A stretch of DNA of 64,000 nt from UBA1847 sp942492205 (lineage in GTDB: Bacteria; Pseudomonadota; Gammaproteobacteria; Steroidobacterales; Woeseiaceae), in NCBI GenBank assembly GCA_942492205.1, contig CALODT010000001.1:1550001-1614000 (forward strand). Direction: 5' to 3'. A program made the position numbers and the translations under genes. The notes under the pieces are model-generated. The model saw only the letters and a program-made list of their open reading frames with translations, was not told the origin of the DNA and ran no database searches. Positions 34,390 to 42,367 of the stretch are shown one piece after another (the stretch's first letter is position 1; each line of letters opens with the position of its first letter).

Positions 34390-34587
34390 GCAGGCTCCGC
34401 CATACGAGGCTCACGAGTGTCGCCGTTCGGCCCACCGGATGCAATATTGGGAAACAACTTGTTGCAGGCCGCTGTGGTCCATCACGCTGTGGTGGTACCG
34501 GCTGAAGGGTGATAACTGGTTGCCGGACTTTTGGTTTTCGGCCGGCGAGGCGTAGTATCTGAACGATCGACGAGCAGGAGTAAAAGC

Positions 34588-36609
34588 ATGTCTGTAAGTT
34601 TCGCCATCAAGTGTGTCGCACTTGTCGTTTTGTCAGGCGCATTGCCGCGAGCATGGGCGGAAATGCCCGAGCATTTCTCTGGCGCTGGCAACGAGCCATC
34701 GGTTTCGACGCGGGCCCTGCAACAGTCCTCGAGGGAGAGCCTGCCGTTCTCGGACCGACGCGATTTCGAGGAGCACAAGCGGGGCTTCATTGCTGCGCCG
34801 AAAGAGCGCCGGATCGTCGACGAATCCGGCAACGTGGTCTGGAATATCGGGGCCTATGATTTCCTTCTGACTGGCGACGATTACGACAGTATCCACCCGT
34901 CGCTACAGCGTCAGGCGCAACTGAACATGAACTTCGGCCTGTTCGAGGTCGTTCCCGACAAGATCTACCAGGTACGTGGTTTCGATCTTGCCAACATGAC
35001 GCTGATCAAAGGTGAGACAGGCTGGATCATCTTTGACGTCCTGCTTGTCAAGGAGACCGCTGCGGCGGCGCTCGCGCTGGCGAATGCCGAATTGGGTCAG
35101 AGGCCAGTTGTCGCCGTGGTGTATTCGCATTCGCACGTGGATCATTTCGGCGGTATCCGCGGCGTCGTCGATGAGGCCGACGTCCGCTCGGGGCAGGTCG
35201 ACATCATCGCGCCCGTCGGTTTCATGGAAAACGCGATTGCAGAGAATATTTATGCAGGTACGGCAATGACACGCCGCGCCTCCTACCAGTACGGACGGGT
35301 GCTCCCCGTTAGCCCGTTTGGGCAAGTGGATTCCGCGATTGGCAAGGCAACGGCGAGCGGCAGTATCGGGCTCGTAGCGCCGACCATCGTTATTGACAAG
35401 CCGTTCGCAGAACTGACGATCGATGGTGTCCACATGGTGTTCCAGAATACGCCGGGCACCGAGGCGCCGGCGGAAATGAACACCTGGTTTCCCGATTGGA
35501 AGACCTTTTGGGCGGCCGAGAATATTACCGCCACGATTCACAATATCTATACGCTGCGCGGCGCGCTGGTGCGCGATGCGCTGGCCTGGTCGAAGGGTAT
35601 TAACGAGGCGCTCTATCGCTTTGGCGTCGACGCTGAAGTGATGCTCGCTTCGCATAGCTGGCCGCGTTGGGGTAATGCCCGCATCCAGGAGGTTATGCGG
35701 GCACAACGGGATGCCTACGCCAACCTCAATAACCAGGTGCTGCACCTTGCGAACCAGGGTGTGACTATCAACGAAATTCACAACGAGTACCAGGTGCCGG
35801 CAAGTCTCAGGAGGCAATGGCATGTCCGCCAGTATCATGGCTCGGAGTTTCACAATGCGCGCGCTGTTATCAACCGATACCTGGGTTACTGGGACGGCAA
35901 CCCGGCGACACTGGCGCCGTTGTCGCCGGCGCAGTCTGCGCCACTCTATGTCGAGATGATGGGTGGTAGCGGGCGTATCCTCGGGAAAGCCCGGGAGCTT
36001 TACGAGACGGGTGACTACCGGCATGCCATGGAAATAGTGAACAAGCTGGTATACGCAGAGCCGCACAACGAGGCCGCCCGACTAATGCTGGCCGACATCT
36101 TCGAGCAACTTGGCTACCAGTACGAAAGCACCAGTATGCGCAATTCATTCCTGTCGGCTGCAGAGGAGCTTCGTTCGGGTGTCCCGACAGACCTGGGCGT
36201 GGAAACCGGTGGGCCGGATGCAGTGCGGGCCCTGACGACAGCGCAGTGGTGGGACGCGGTTGCTATACGCGTGGACAGCGGCAAAGCCGACGGCATGCAG
36301 TTCAAGCTCAATTTCCTGACGCCGGATAACGGAGAGAAGTTCGTCGTCGAGATGAGCAACGGCACGTTGACGAATATAGCCGGTTATCTTGCAGATGATG
36401 CTGACGCCACCTTGACAATTAGTCGCGCCGACCTGCTTCCGGTAATGATGCAGCGAGCGACGTTTGCCGGACAGCTGCAGGCTGGCAAGGCGAAATTATC
36501 AGGGGATCCTGCTGTTCTTCAGCAGCTGGGGTCGACATTGGTGCAGTTCGACCCCATGTTCGAAATGATGCCCGGCACGGCAGGTCGACGAACGGATGGT
36601 ATGCGCTAG
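34588..36609 (+). CDS. Alkyl/aryl sulfatase, metallo-beta-lactamase fold (SdsA1/YjcS type)
   Basis: Likely periplasmic or secreted: an N-terminal signal peptide (SFAIKCVALVVLSGALPRA, cleavage near AWA-EM). It has 673 residues from the ATG with GCAGGAG upstream. The metal-binding motif SHSHVDHFGG lies at about residues 179-188, and later ligands are in the VEVMLASHSWPRWG region. A C-terminal SCP2-like domain (FKLNFLTPDNGEKFVVEMSN onward) is typical of class III alkylsulfatases, which release alcohol and sulfate from sulfate esters such as dodecyl sulfate. The signal peptide, length and domain order fit. Ends 30 bases before the TPR gene. Confidence 0.93.
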   Translation: MSVSFAIKCVALVVLSGALPRAWAEMPEHFSGAGNEPSVSTRALQQSSRESLPFSDRRDFEEHKRGFIAAPKERRIVDESGNVVWNIGAYDFLLTGDDYDSIHPSLQRQAQLNMNFGLFEVVPDKIYQVRGFDLANMTLIKGETGWIIFDVLLVKETAAAALALANAELGQRPVVAVVYSHSHVDHFGGIRGVVDEADVRSGQVDIIAPVGFMENAIAENIYAGTAMTRRASYQYGRVLPVSPFGQVDSAIGKATASGSIGLVAPTIVIDKPFAELTIDGVHMVFQNTPGTEAPAEMNTWFPDWKTFWAAENITATIHNIYTLRGALVRDALAWSKGINEALYRFGVDAEVMLASHSWPRWGNARIQEVMRAQRDAYANLNNQVLHLANQGVTINEIHNEYQVPASLRRQWHVRQYHGSEFHNARAVINRYLGYWDGNPATLAPLSPAQSAPLYVEMMGGSGRILGKARELYETGDYRHAMEIVNKLVYAEPHNEAARLMLADIFEQLGYQYESTSMRNSFLSAAEELRSGVPTDLGVETGGPDAVRALTTAQWWDAVAIRVDSGKADGMQFKLNFLTPDNGEKFVVEMSNGTLTNIAGYLADDADATLTISRADLLPVMMQRATFAGQLQAGKAKLSGDPAVLQQLGSTLVQFDPMFEMMPGTAGRRTDGMR

Positions 36610-36611
36610 AA

Positions 36612-36638
36612 TGTCGCCTTCATTTTTCTTGGGCGACA
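36612..36638 (+). promoter_or_regulatory. Stem that covers the upstream region of the TPR gene start
   Basis: TGTCGCC (36612-36618) and GGCGACA (36632-36638) form a perfect 7-bp stem around a T-rich 13-base loop. The TPR gene ATG is at 36640, so the stem spans the place where a ribosome-binding site must sit. No other clear Shine-Dalgarno is visible. It may regulate translation of the TPR gene from the sulfatase transcript. Confidence 0.4.
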
Positions 36639-36639
36639 C

Positions 36640-38829
36640 ATGAGTACGGCACACGGATTAATTGGCGAGCTCCGACGTCGTCGCGTATTCAGGGTGGCCG
36701 GGCTTTATATTGTGGGCGCATGGGTTGTGCTGCAGGTCTTCGATCTGGCGTTTGCGTCTTGGGGGCTCCCGGATACGTCTTTGCGGTTTGTCTGGATAGC
36801 GGCCTTGGTGCTATTTCCGCTGGCCCTGGTATTCGGCTGGCGCTACGACATTACGCCAAACGGCATCGTGCGGACGCCGCCCGCGTCGGGCAGCGAGGAC
36901 CTGTCTCTCCGATCGGCAGATTACGTTGTGCTGGTTGCGTTTCTGGCGGTTGTGATTGCCAGCGGCTGGTTGCTTGCGGGACGCATAAGCGAAGAAAAAC
37001 CTGAACAGTCTGTGGCTACGATTATGCCCCGCGACGTCGATCCGCTCTCAATCGCCGTCTTGCCGTTCGTAACGCGCAGCAGTGTTGACGACACCGCGCA
37101 CTTCGCGGATGGGGTTCACGACGATCTTCTTACCACTCTGTCAAAGGTGGCTGCGCTGAAAGTCATTTCGCGCACTTCGGTGCTGCAATACCGCGAGACA
37201 AGCAAGAAGATCAGCGAGATAGGACAGGAGCTGGGTGCCGCGAATATTCTGGAGGGCGGGGTACAGCAGGCAGGCAAAAACGTGCGCATCAACGTGCAGC
37301 TGATCGATGCAAAGACAGACGAGCACCTGTGGGCGCATACCTATGATCGAGAACTTTCTATTCAGAATCTTTTCGCTATACAGAGCGAAATTGTAGAGAC
37401 CATTGCGGCGCAACTCGAGGCTACCTTGTCGCCGCAGGAGCGGGCGCGCATAAGCCGGGATCGCACCGATAACCTCGAGGCGTTCCGCGAGTTCAATCGC
37501 GGTAAACAGCAAATGGCGCGCGCGTCGTTTGAGGCACTGAACCAGGCTGTGACACATTTTGAGGCGGCTATAGAATTTGATCCGGAGTACGTGCTGTCGC
37601 ACGCAGCGCTTGCGAACTGCTACGCGTCGATGGCGAGCACCGGGGCCATTTCGAGGGCGGAAATGATGGCGGCGGGTCGCGAGCATATCGATCGGGCGGT
37701 GGCGCTGGACCCGGACAACGGCTTCGTACAAGCAGTTATGGCGCGATACGCCGCGGCGGTCAATGATCCGGAGGCAGAGGATTTGTTCCTGCGTGCCATG
37801 GAGCTTGCGCCGAACGACGTCGAGGTGCTAAGCATCTATGCGGCTTACCTGCGTGCCGCGCGCCGCAGCGAGGAGGCGCTGCCGATACTCGAGAGTGCGC
37901 TGGACCTGGATCCGCTTTCCGTGTTGCTGTATCACGACCTGGGTCGTGTAAATCTCTGGATGGGAAACTTCGAGCCGGCGCTCAAGGCTTTCCGGCGTAT
38001 ATCGCAGATCAATCCCGGAAATCCCTACGCCGCACACGGCGCGGGTATGGCGACCATCCTCAGCGGCAAGCTTGTCGAAGCGGGCTACTGGTCGGATGAG
38101 GCGGCGAACGTGGATCCCGACGACTATGAAAATCCGGCAACCTCGGTGTATGTCTACGTGAGCGCCGGGGATATGGAAATGGCAGAGCGTCGCATGCACG
38201 AAGCGCTCGCATTGGGCGCCGAGGAACCATATCCGCTGTCGGCACAGGCGTACTACCTGTTGCACATCGGTGAGCGTGATCGCGCTATCGACATTGCGCG
38301 CGCCTCGCTGCTCAAAGGGCTCGATGACCGTTGGGGTTCAGACATGGTGTTCCTGCGCTTGATTGCCGACGACGCATTGGTGTCGGGGCGTTACGAGGAG
38401 GCGTTGACCTGGTTCGCTCAGAAAGTCCCGGAACTGATGGGCGAAGTGCCGCGCGTGGACAGCAACAATATCGTGAAGGCCGTTGACCTTGCGCATGTAC
38501 TGCTGGTCGCCGGCCGCGAATCGAAAGCCAAAGTACTGCTGAACACGATCATTGATGTATTCGATGCGGAATACACGCTCGGGTCTGCCAACTACCCGCT
38601 TGGCATTTCCAAAGTGGAGGCACTGGCTTTGCTCGGTCGGCCGTCGGAAGCCCTGAGCGAGCTTCGACGACTCCAGCAAGACGGTTGGCGCATGCGCTGG
38701 CAATGGGATACGGGGCTGACCCAGCACCTGAGCTCGATCCGCGATAACGTGGAGTTTCGGGAAATCGTTGCCGAAATTGAGGCCGATCTGCTGCAACAGG
38801 AGCGCGAGTTCGACCCCGCTTCGCTATGA
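36640..38829 (+). CDS. Membrane-anchored TPR protein with TolB/FlgO-like domain
   Basis: A 729-residue inner-membrane protein. Its N-terminus (LIGELRRRRVFRVAGLYIVG) and two or three transmembrane segments (about 16-36, 47-66, 88-110) are followed by a TolB/FlgO-like domain (SIAVLPFVTRSSVDDTAHFA at about 138-157, then EGGVQQAGKNVRINVQLIDA). About ten tetratricopeptide repeats occupy residues ~290-720. This architecture is common after adenylate-cyclase or winged-helix domains but here no catalytic domain is present. It probably scaffolds protein contacts. The 3' end overlaps lhgO on the opposite strand by six bases. Confidence 0.82.
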   Translation: MSTAHGLIGELRRRRVFRVAGLYIVGAWVVLQVFDLAFASWGLPDTSLRFVWIAALVLFPLALVFGWRYDITPNGIVRTPPASGSEDLSLRSADYVVLVAFLAVVIASGWLLAGRISEEKPEQSVATIMPRDVDPLSIAVLPFVTRSSVDDTAHFADGVHDDLLTTLSKVAALKVISRTSVLQYRETSKKISEIGQELGAANILEGGVQQAGKNVRINVQLIDAKTDEHLWAHTYDRELSIQNLFAIQSEIVETIAAQLEATLSPQERARISRDRTDNLEAFREFNRGKQQMARASFEALNQAVTHFEAAIEFDPEYVLSHAALANCYASMASTGAISRAEMMAAGREHIDRAVALDPDNGFVQAVMARYAAAVNDPEAEDLFLRAMELAPNDVEVLSIYAAYLRAARRSEEALPILESALDLDPLSVLLYHDLGRVNLWMGNFEPALKAFRRISQINPGNPYAAHGAGMATILSGKLVEAGYWSDEAANVDPDDYENPATSVYVYVSAGDMEMAERRMHEALALGAEEPYPLSAQAYYLLHIGERDRAIDIARASLLKGLDDRWGSDMVFLRLIADDALVSGRYEEALTWFAQKVPELMGEVPRVDSNNIVKAVDLAHVLLVAGRESKAKVLLNTIIDVFDAEYTLGSANYPLGISKVEALALLGRPSEALSELRRLQQDGWRMRWQWDTGLTQHLSSIRDNVEFREIVAEIEADLLQQEREFDPASL

Positions 38830-40056
38830 TGCAGCGGCGCTCCCTCGGGCTTCCGTTTCAGTTTCGTGCGCTTCAAGGACCTTGTCGCAAATGTACTCGC
38901 CGATCGGTATGGCCGATGTTGCGGCGGGTGAGGGTGCATTGCAGACATGCAGGCTGCGCGGCGTATCGGCGAACAGGAAGTCATGCACGAGCGAGCCGTC
39001 GCGCAGCACGGCTTGCGCGCGAATGCCGGCCGGGTAGGGTTTGAGGTCCTGTAGACGGATGGTCGGGCAGTACTTGCGCACTCGTTTCAGGTAACCCGGC
39101 TTCCAGACAGAATCCCAGGTCTCCGCGAGTCCGGTGCGGAAGTTCTTCGCGGCGACTTTCCAGAATCCGGGGAAACCGAGCATGTCGACGACATCCCGCG
39201 GGCTGAAATTGACAGCGCCGTAGCCTTCACGTTTCCAGCCTTGCACGGCATTTGGGCCGACAGTGACCGTGCCGTCGATCATGCGCGTCAGGTGCACGCC
39301 GAGGAACGGCAGGTCGGGGTCGGGTATCGGGTAAATAAGGTGTTTGACGATGTTATTCATGGATGACGGCAGCTGGAAGTACTCGCCACGGTAGGGAACG
39401 ATGTGGAAATCCGTTTCGATGCCGAGCATGCGTGTCACCCGGTCTGCCATCAGGCCGGCGCAGGTGACCAGGTAACGCGTTCGAATCGTATCGCCGCCGG
39501 CCGTTGATACCGTTATCGCGTCGGCGTCCTCGCGCAGGTCGGTGACGCGGCACTGCAAACGGACTTCGCCGCCAAGTTCCTCGAAGAGTTCAGCCATCCG
39601 GACGCAGATCTGCCGATAGTCGACGATGCCGGTCGACTTGACCAGAAAAGCGCCTATCCCCTCGACATTGGGCTCGCGTCGACGCAACTCCGCAGCGTCG
39701 AGTAACTCGACATCGAGGCCGTTCTCGATCGCACGCTCGTACAGCGCCTGCATGCGTTCAAGTTCGACAGCGTCAGTCGCGACCAGCAACTTACCGCACT
39801 GTTCATACGCGATTTGATGGGTTTCGCAGAACTGAATGGTGGCGGCCATGCCGGCCTTGCAGAACCTGGCCTTAAGGCTGCCCGGGGGGTAGTAGACGCC
39901 CGCATGAATGACGCCGCTGTTGTGCCCGGTCTGGTGGCTGGCGACCTGCGCTTCTTTTTCGAGCAGAAGAATGCGGCCGTCGGGCTGTCTCTGTTTGAGC
40001 TGCCATGCGGTGGACAGCCCGACGATACCGCCGCCAATGATGACGTAGTCGTACAT
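38824..40056 (-). CDS. lhgO: L-2-hydroxyglutarate oxidase/dehydrogenase
   Basis: FAD-dependent enzyme that oxidises L-2-hydroxyglutarate to 2-oxoglutarate and passes electrons to the quinone pool. It has 410 residues. The N-terminal dinucleotide fold is DYVIIGGGIVGLSTAWQL. The family-specific segments HQTGHNSGVIHAGVYYPPGS (about 41-60) and GVHLTRMIDGTVTVGPNAVQ (about 247-266) match LhgO. In E. coli it works with CsiD in glutarate catabolism. Here gabD lies 28 bases upstream on the same strand, but csiD is not seen in the window. Confidence 0.92.
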   Translation of the reverse strand: MYDYVIIGGGIVGLSTAWQLKQRQPDGRILLLEKEAQVASHQTGHNSGVIHAGVYYPPGSLKARFCKAGMAATIQFCETHQIAYEQCGKLLVATDAVELERMQALYERAIENGLDVELLDAAELRRREPNVEGIGAFLVKSTGIVDYRQICVRMAELFEELGGEVRLQCRVTDLREDADAITVSTAGGDTIRTRYLVTCAGLMADRVTRMLGIETDFHIVPYRGEYFQLPSSMNNIVKHLIYPIPDPDLPFLGVHLTRMIDGTVTVGPNAVQGWKREGYGAVNFSPRDVVDMLGFPGFWKVAAKNFRTGLAETWDSVWKPGYLKRVRKYCPTIRLQDLKPYPAGIRAQAVLRDGSLVHDFLFADTPRSLHVCNAPSPAATSAIPIGEYICDKVLEAHETETEARGSAAAS

Positions 40057-40084
40057 GAGTCAAGGGTTCCTCTACGGTATCGGT

Positions 40085-41542
40085 CTACTCGATACCGCCC
40101 ATGGAATGAAACTTGGTTTCGAAATACTCGGCAATACCTTCCTTACCACCCTCGGAGCCGAGGCCCGATTGCTTCCAGCCTCCGAACGGCGCAACTTCGG
40201 TCGAGAACACGCCGGAATTCGAGCACACGATGCCGTACTCGAGACGCTCGGCGACACGCATGACGCGGCCGATATCACGCGTGAAATAGTAGGCCGCGAG
40301 ACCGTACTCGGTGTCGTTGGCTCTCTCGATCACCTCGTCTTCAGTCTCGAAAGTCTGGATCGCGGCAATCGGGCCGAAGATCTCTTCGCTGGCGACGCGC
40401 ATATCCGGCGAAATGCCGGTCAGCAGGGTTGGTTCAAAGAAGCAGTTACCCAGGGCGTGTCGGCCACCACCGGTCAGGACACTGGCACCTTTCTGCGTCG
40501 CATCGGCAACGAATGCCTGCATGTCTTTCACGGCCGTTGCGTTGACGAGTGGCCCGGTTGTCGTCTCCTTGTCAAAACCATCGCCAACTCGCAGCGCCTC
40601 GATGGCAGCCTTGAGCTTCGCCGTGAACTCTTTGGCGACGCCGTCCTGAACGAAGATCCGATTCGTACAGACGCAGGTCTGTCCACAATTTCTGAACTTG
40701 GTGCCCATGCAGTCGGCCACGGCCGCATCGATGTCGGCATCATCGAAGACGATGAACGGCGCATTGCCACCGAGTTCGAGGGACAGTTTCTTGACGCCTT
40801 TGGCGCACTGCTCCATGAGCAACTTGCCTACAGCTGTTGAGCCAGTGAACGTGAACTTGCCGATCGCGGCATGTTCGGTCAGTACTTTGCCGATCTCGCG
40901 CGAATTCGTACCGGCAACGACATTGATAACGCCCTTCGGGATACCGGCGCGATCGGCCAGGTCACACATGGCCAGCGCGGACAGCGGCGTTTCGGTAGCC
41001 GGTTTGATGACGATCGTGCAACCGGCGGCAAGGGCGGGGCCGGCCTTGCGGCCAATCATCGCGTTCGGGAAGTTCCAGGGCGTGATGCATCCCACGACGC
41101 CGACGGGCTGCTTGTAGGTCTGTAGCCTGCGATCGTTGGATATCGTTGGAATCGTGTCCCCCATGACGCGCTTGCATTCTTCGGCGTAGTACTCGATAAA
41201 CGAGGCGCCATAGGCGATCTCGCCGACGGACTCGAACAGCGGTTTGCCCTGCTCGGCGGTCATGATGGCGCCGAGGTCCTCGGCATTGTCCATGAGCAGG
41301 TTGAACCAGTTTCTCAACAGGACGGCCCGCTGCTTGGCGGGAACCCGGCTCCAGGTCTTGAAAGCCGCAGCGGCGGCTTCGACTGCTTTTTCGGCGTCGG
41401 CGGCATCGCCATTCGCGGTCGTTACCACAAGCTGGCCGGTTGCAGGGTTGGTGACTTCTATTGTGCCAGCGCCGCCGCTTGCCCACTGGCCGTCGATGAA
41501 GTTCTGGTTTCTGAGCAATGTCGGGTCTTTGAGATTGAGCAT
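40085..41542 (-). CDS. gabD: Succinate-semialdehyde dehydrogenase (NADP-type)
   Basis: Aldehyde dehydrogenase that oxidises succinate semialdehyde to succinate. It has 485 residues from MLNLKDPTLLRNQNFIDGQW (E. coli GabD is 482). The catalytic Glu is in LSLELGGNAPFIVFDDAD (about 250-267) and the catalytic Cys in GQTCVCTNRIFVQDG (about 287). The frame extends upstream but the extra 65 residues are not family-like. It leads a gabD-lhgO operon on the minus strand. The related enzyme glutarate-semialdehyde dehydrogenase has the same signature; context with lhgO makes either reaction possible. Confidence 0.93.
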   Translation of the reverse strand: MLNLKDPTLLRNQNFIDGQWASGGAGTIEVTNPATGQLVVTTANGDAADAEKAVEAAAAAFKTWSRVPAKQRAVLLRNWFNLLMDNAEDLGAIMTAEQGKPLFESVGEIAYGASFIEYYAEECKRVMGDTIPTISNDRRLQTYKQPVGVVGCITPWNFPNAMIGRKAGPALAAGCTIVIKPATETPLSALAMCDLADRAGIPKGVINVVAGTNSREIGKVLTEHAAIGKFTFTGSTAVGKLLMEQCAKGVKKLSLELGGNAPFIVFDDADIDAAVADCMGTKFRNCGQTCVCTNRIFVQDGVAKEFTAKLKAAIEALRVGDGFDKETTTGPLVNATAVKDMQAFVADATQKGASVLTGGGRHALGNCFFEPTLLTGISPDMRVASEEIFGPIAAIQTFETEDEVIERANDTEYGLAAYYFTRDIGRVMRVAERLEYGIVCSNSGVFSTEVAPFGGWKQSGLGSEGGKEGIAEYFETKFHSMGGIE

Positions 41543-41650
41543 GGTGATATCTCGGGTAGGAGTCGTGGCTGTACGTCGAGGCGCATTTTGCCACTTCGGG
41601 TCCTTTCGAGCAGGGCTTTTTCTAGCCTGCTTTGCAGGCCAATTTCGCCA

Positions 41651-41680
41651 TTGCGCGGGCGGCTGCGATTGCCGTATAAT
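41651..41680 (+). promoter_or_regulatory. Promoter of the rimP-nusA-infB operon
   Basis: TTGCGC (41651-41656) and consensus TATAAT (41675-41680), 18 bases apart. The start site would fall near 41687, giving a leader of about 200 bases before rimP. The same spacer must carry the promoter of the divergent gabD-lhgO operon, which was not resolved. Confidence 0.7.
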
Positions 41681-41766
41681 CCCGCGCCAGCGCACCAAAG
41701 GGCCGCATTTCGGGCCTGCAAAGAGGCACTGCAGCACGCCTCGCTACCAAGCTCTTGGTAGAAACA

Positions 41767-41788
41767 GGCCCCGCTCAGGGGTTTTTTG
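41767..41788 (+). terminator. First leader terminator upstream of rimP
   Basis: CCCC (41769-41772) and GGGG (41778-41781) around GCTCA, followed by TTTTTTG. It is preceded by another stem, CTACCAA/TTGGTAG (41744-41761). Lying about 100 bases into the transcript from the candidate promoter, it looks like an attenuator. A weak remnant of the tRNA tail, CGCTACCA, is at 41742-41749. Confidence 0.65.
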
Positions 41789-41824
41789 TTGTCTTGAGGA
41801 TGCGGTTTTGCGCTGTGAATGAAT

Positions 41825-41844
41825 GGGCCAATGGCCCTTTTTTT
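41825..41844 (+). terminator. Second leader terminator upstream of rimP
   Basis: GGGCC (41825-41829) and GGCCC (41833-41837) with an AAT loop, followed by seven T and then GTTTTTG. It ends about 40 bases before the rimP start, so operon expression must pass two intrinsic-terminator-like hairpins. Confidence 0.7.
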
Positions 41845-41885
41845 GTTTTTGTAACAAGTACTTAGAGGTGCCGGCAGGCAGCACT

Positions 41886-42338
41886 ATGACGGCAGAAGAG
41901 TTAGCGGCATTGCTCGAACCGGCGGTCGAGCGGCTCGGCTACGAGCTGGCGGACCTCGAAGTTCGACTGGGTGGCAAGGGCGGCCTGGTGCGTGTGTTCA
42001 TCGACAAGCCGGAGGGAATCGGGCTTGCCGACTGCGAGCAGGTGAGTGCGGCGGTGAGTGCGCTTCTCGACGTCGAGGACCCGGTGCCCGGGAACTACGA
42101 CCTGGAAGTGTCATCGCCCGGGCTCGACAGGAAGTTGACAAAAGTTGAACATTTTCAACGGTTTACAGGCGAGATCGTGAAAGTGACTACGCGTTTCCCG
42201 GTGGAGGGGCGCAGGCGATTCCGCGGCAAGCTGATGTCCGTGGATGACGAGGAAATTGTGGTCGAGGTAGATGGTCAAATGCATAGCCTTGCGCTTGCGA
42301 CGATCGATACCGCTCGACTGGTGCCCGACGCGGCGTAA
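41886..42338 (+). CDS. rimP: Ribosome maturation factor RimP
   Basis: Assists maturation of the 30S subunit. It has 150 residues from the ATG giving MTAEELAALLEPAVERLGYE; the frame runs upstream through the leader but those residues are not real. The N-terminal domain carries LEVRLGGKGGLVRVFIDKPEG and DYDLEVSSPGLDRKL-type segment (here NYDLEVSSPGLDRKLT), the C-terminal domain is an SH3-like barrel. nusA follows 29 bases later, the standard order. Confidence 0.96.
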   Translation: MTAEELAALLEPAVERLGYELADLEVRLGGKGGLVRVFIDKPEGIGLADCEQVSAAVSALLDVEDPVPGNYDLEVSSPGLDRKLTKVEHFQRFTGEIVKVTTRFPVEGRRRFRGKLMSVDDEEIVVEVDGQMHSLALATIDTARLVPDAA

Positions 42339-42367
42339 TCCGCGCGGGATTTTTGGAGTTTGAGGTA

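Noticed and set aside
34903..36066. 387-codon minus-strand open frame opposite the alkylsulfatase
   Set aside because: The plus strand encodes a complete family protein with signal peptide and metal motif.
25705..41542. Prophage, integrative element or insertion sequence
   Set aside because: No integrase, transposase, replication or phage gene was found, and no clean terminal repeats bound the whole block; only tRNA-tail fragments remain.
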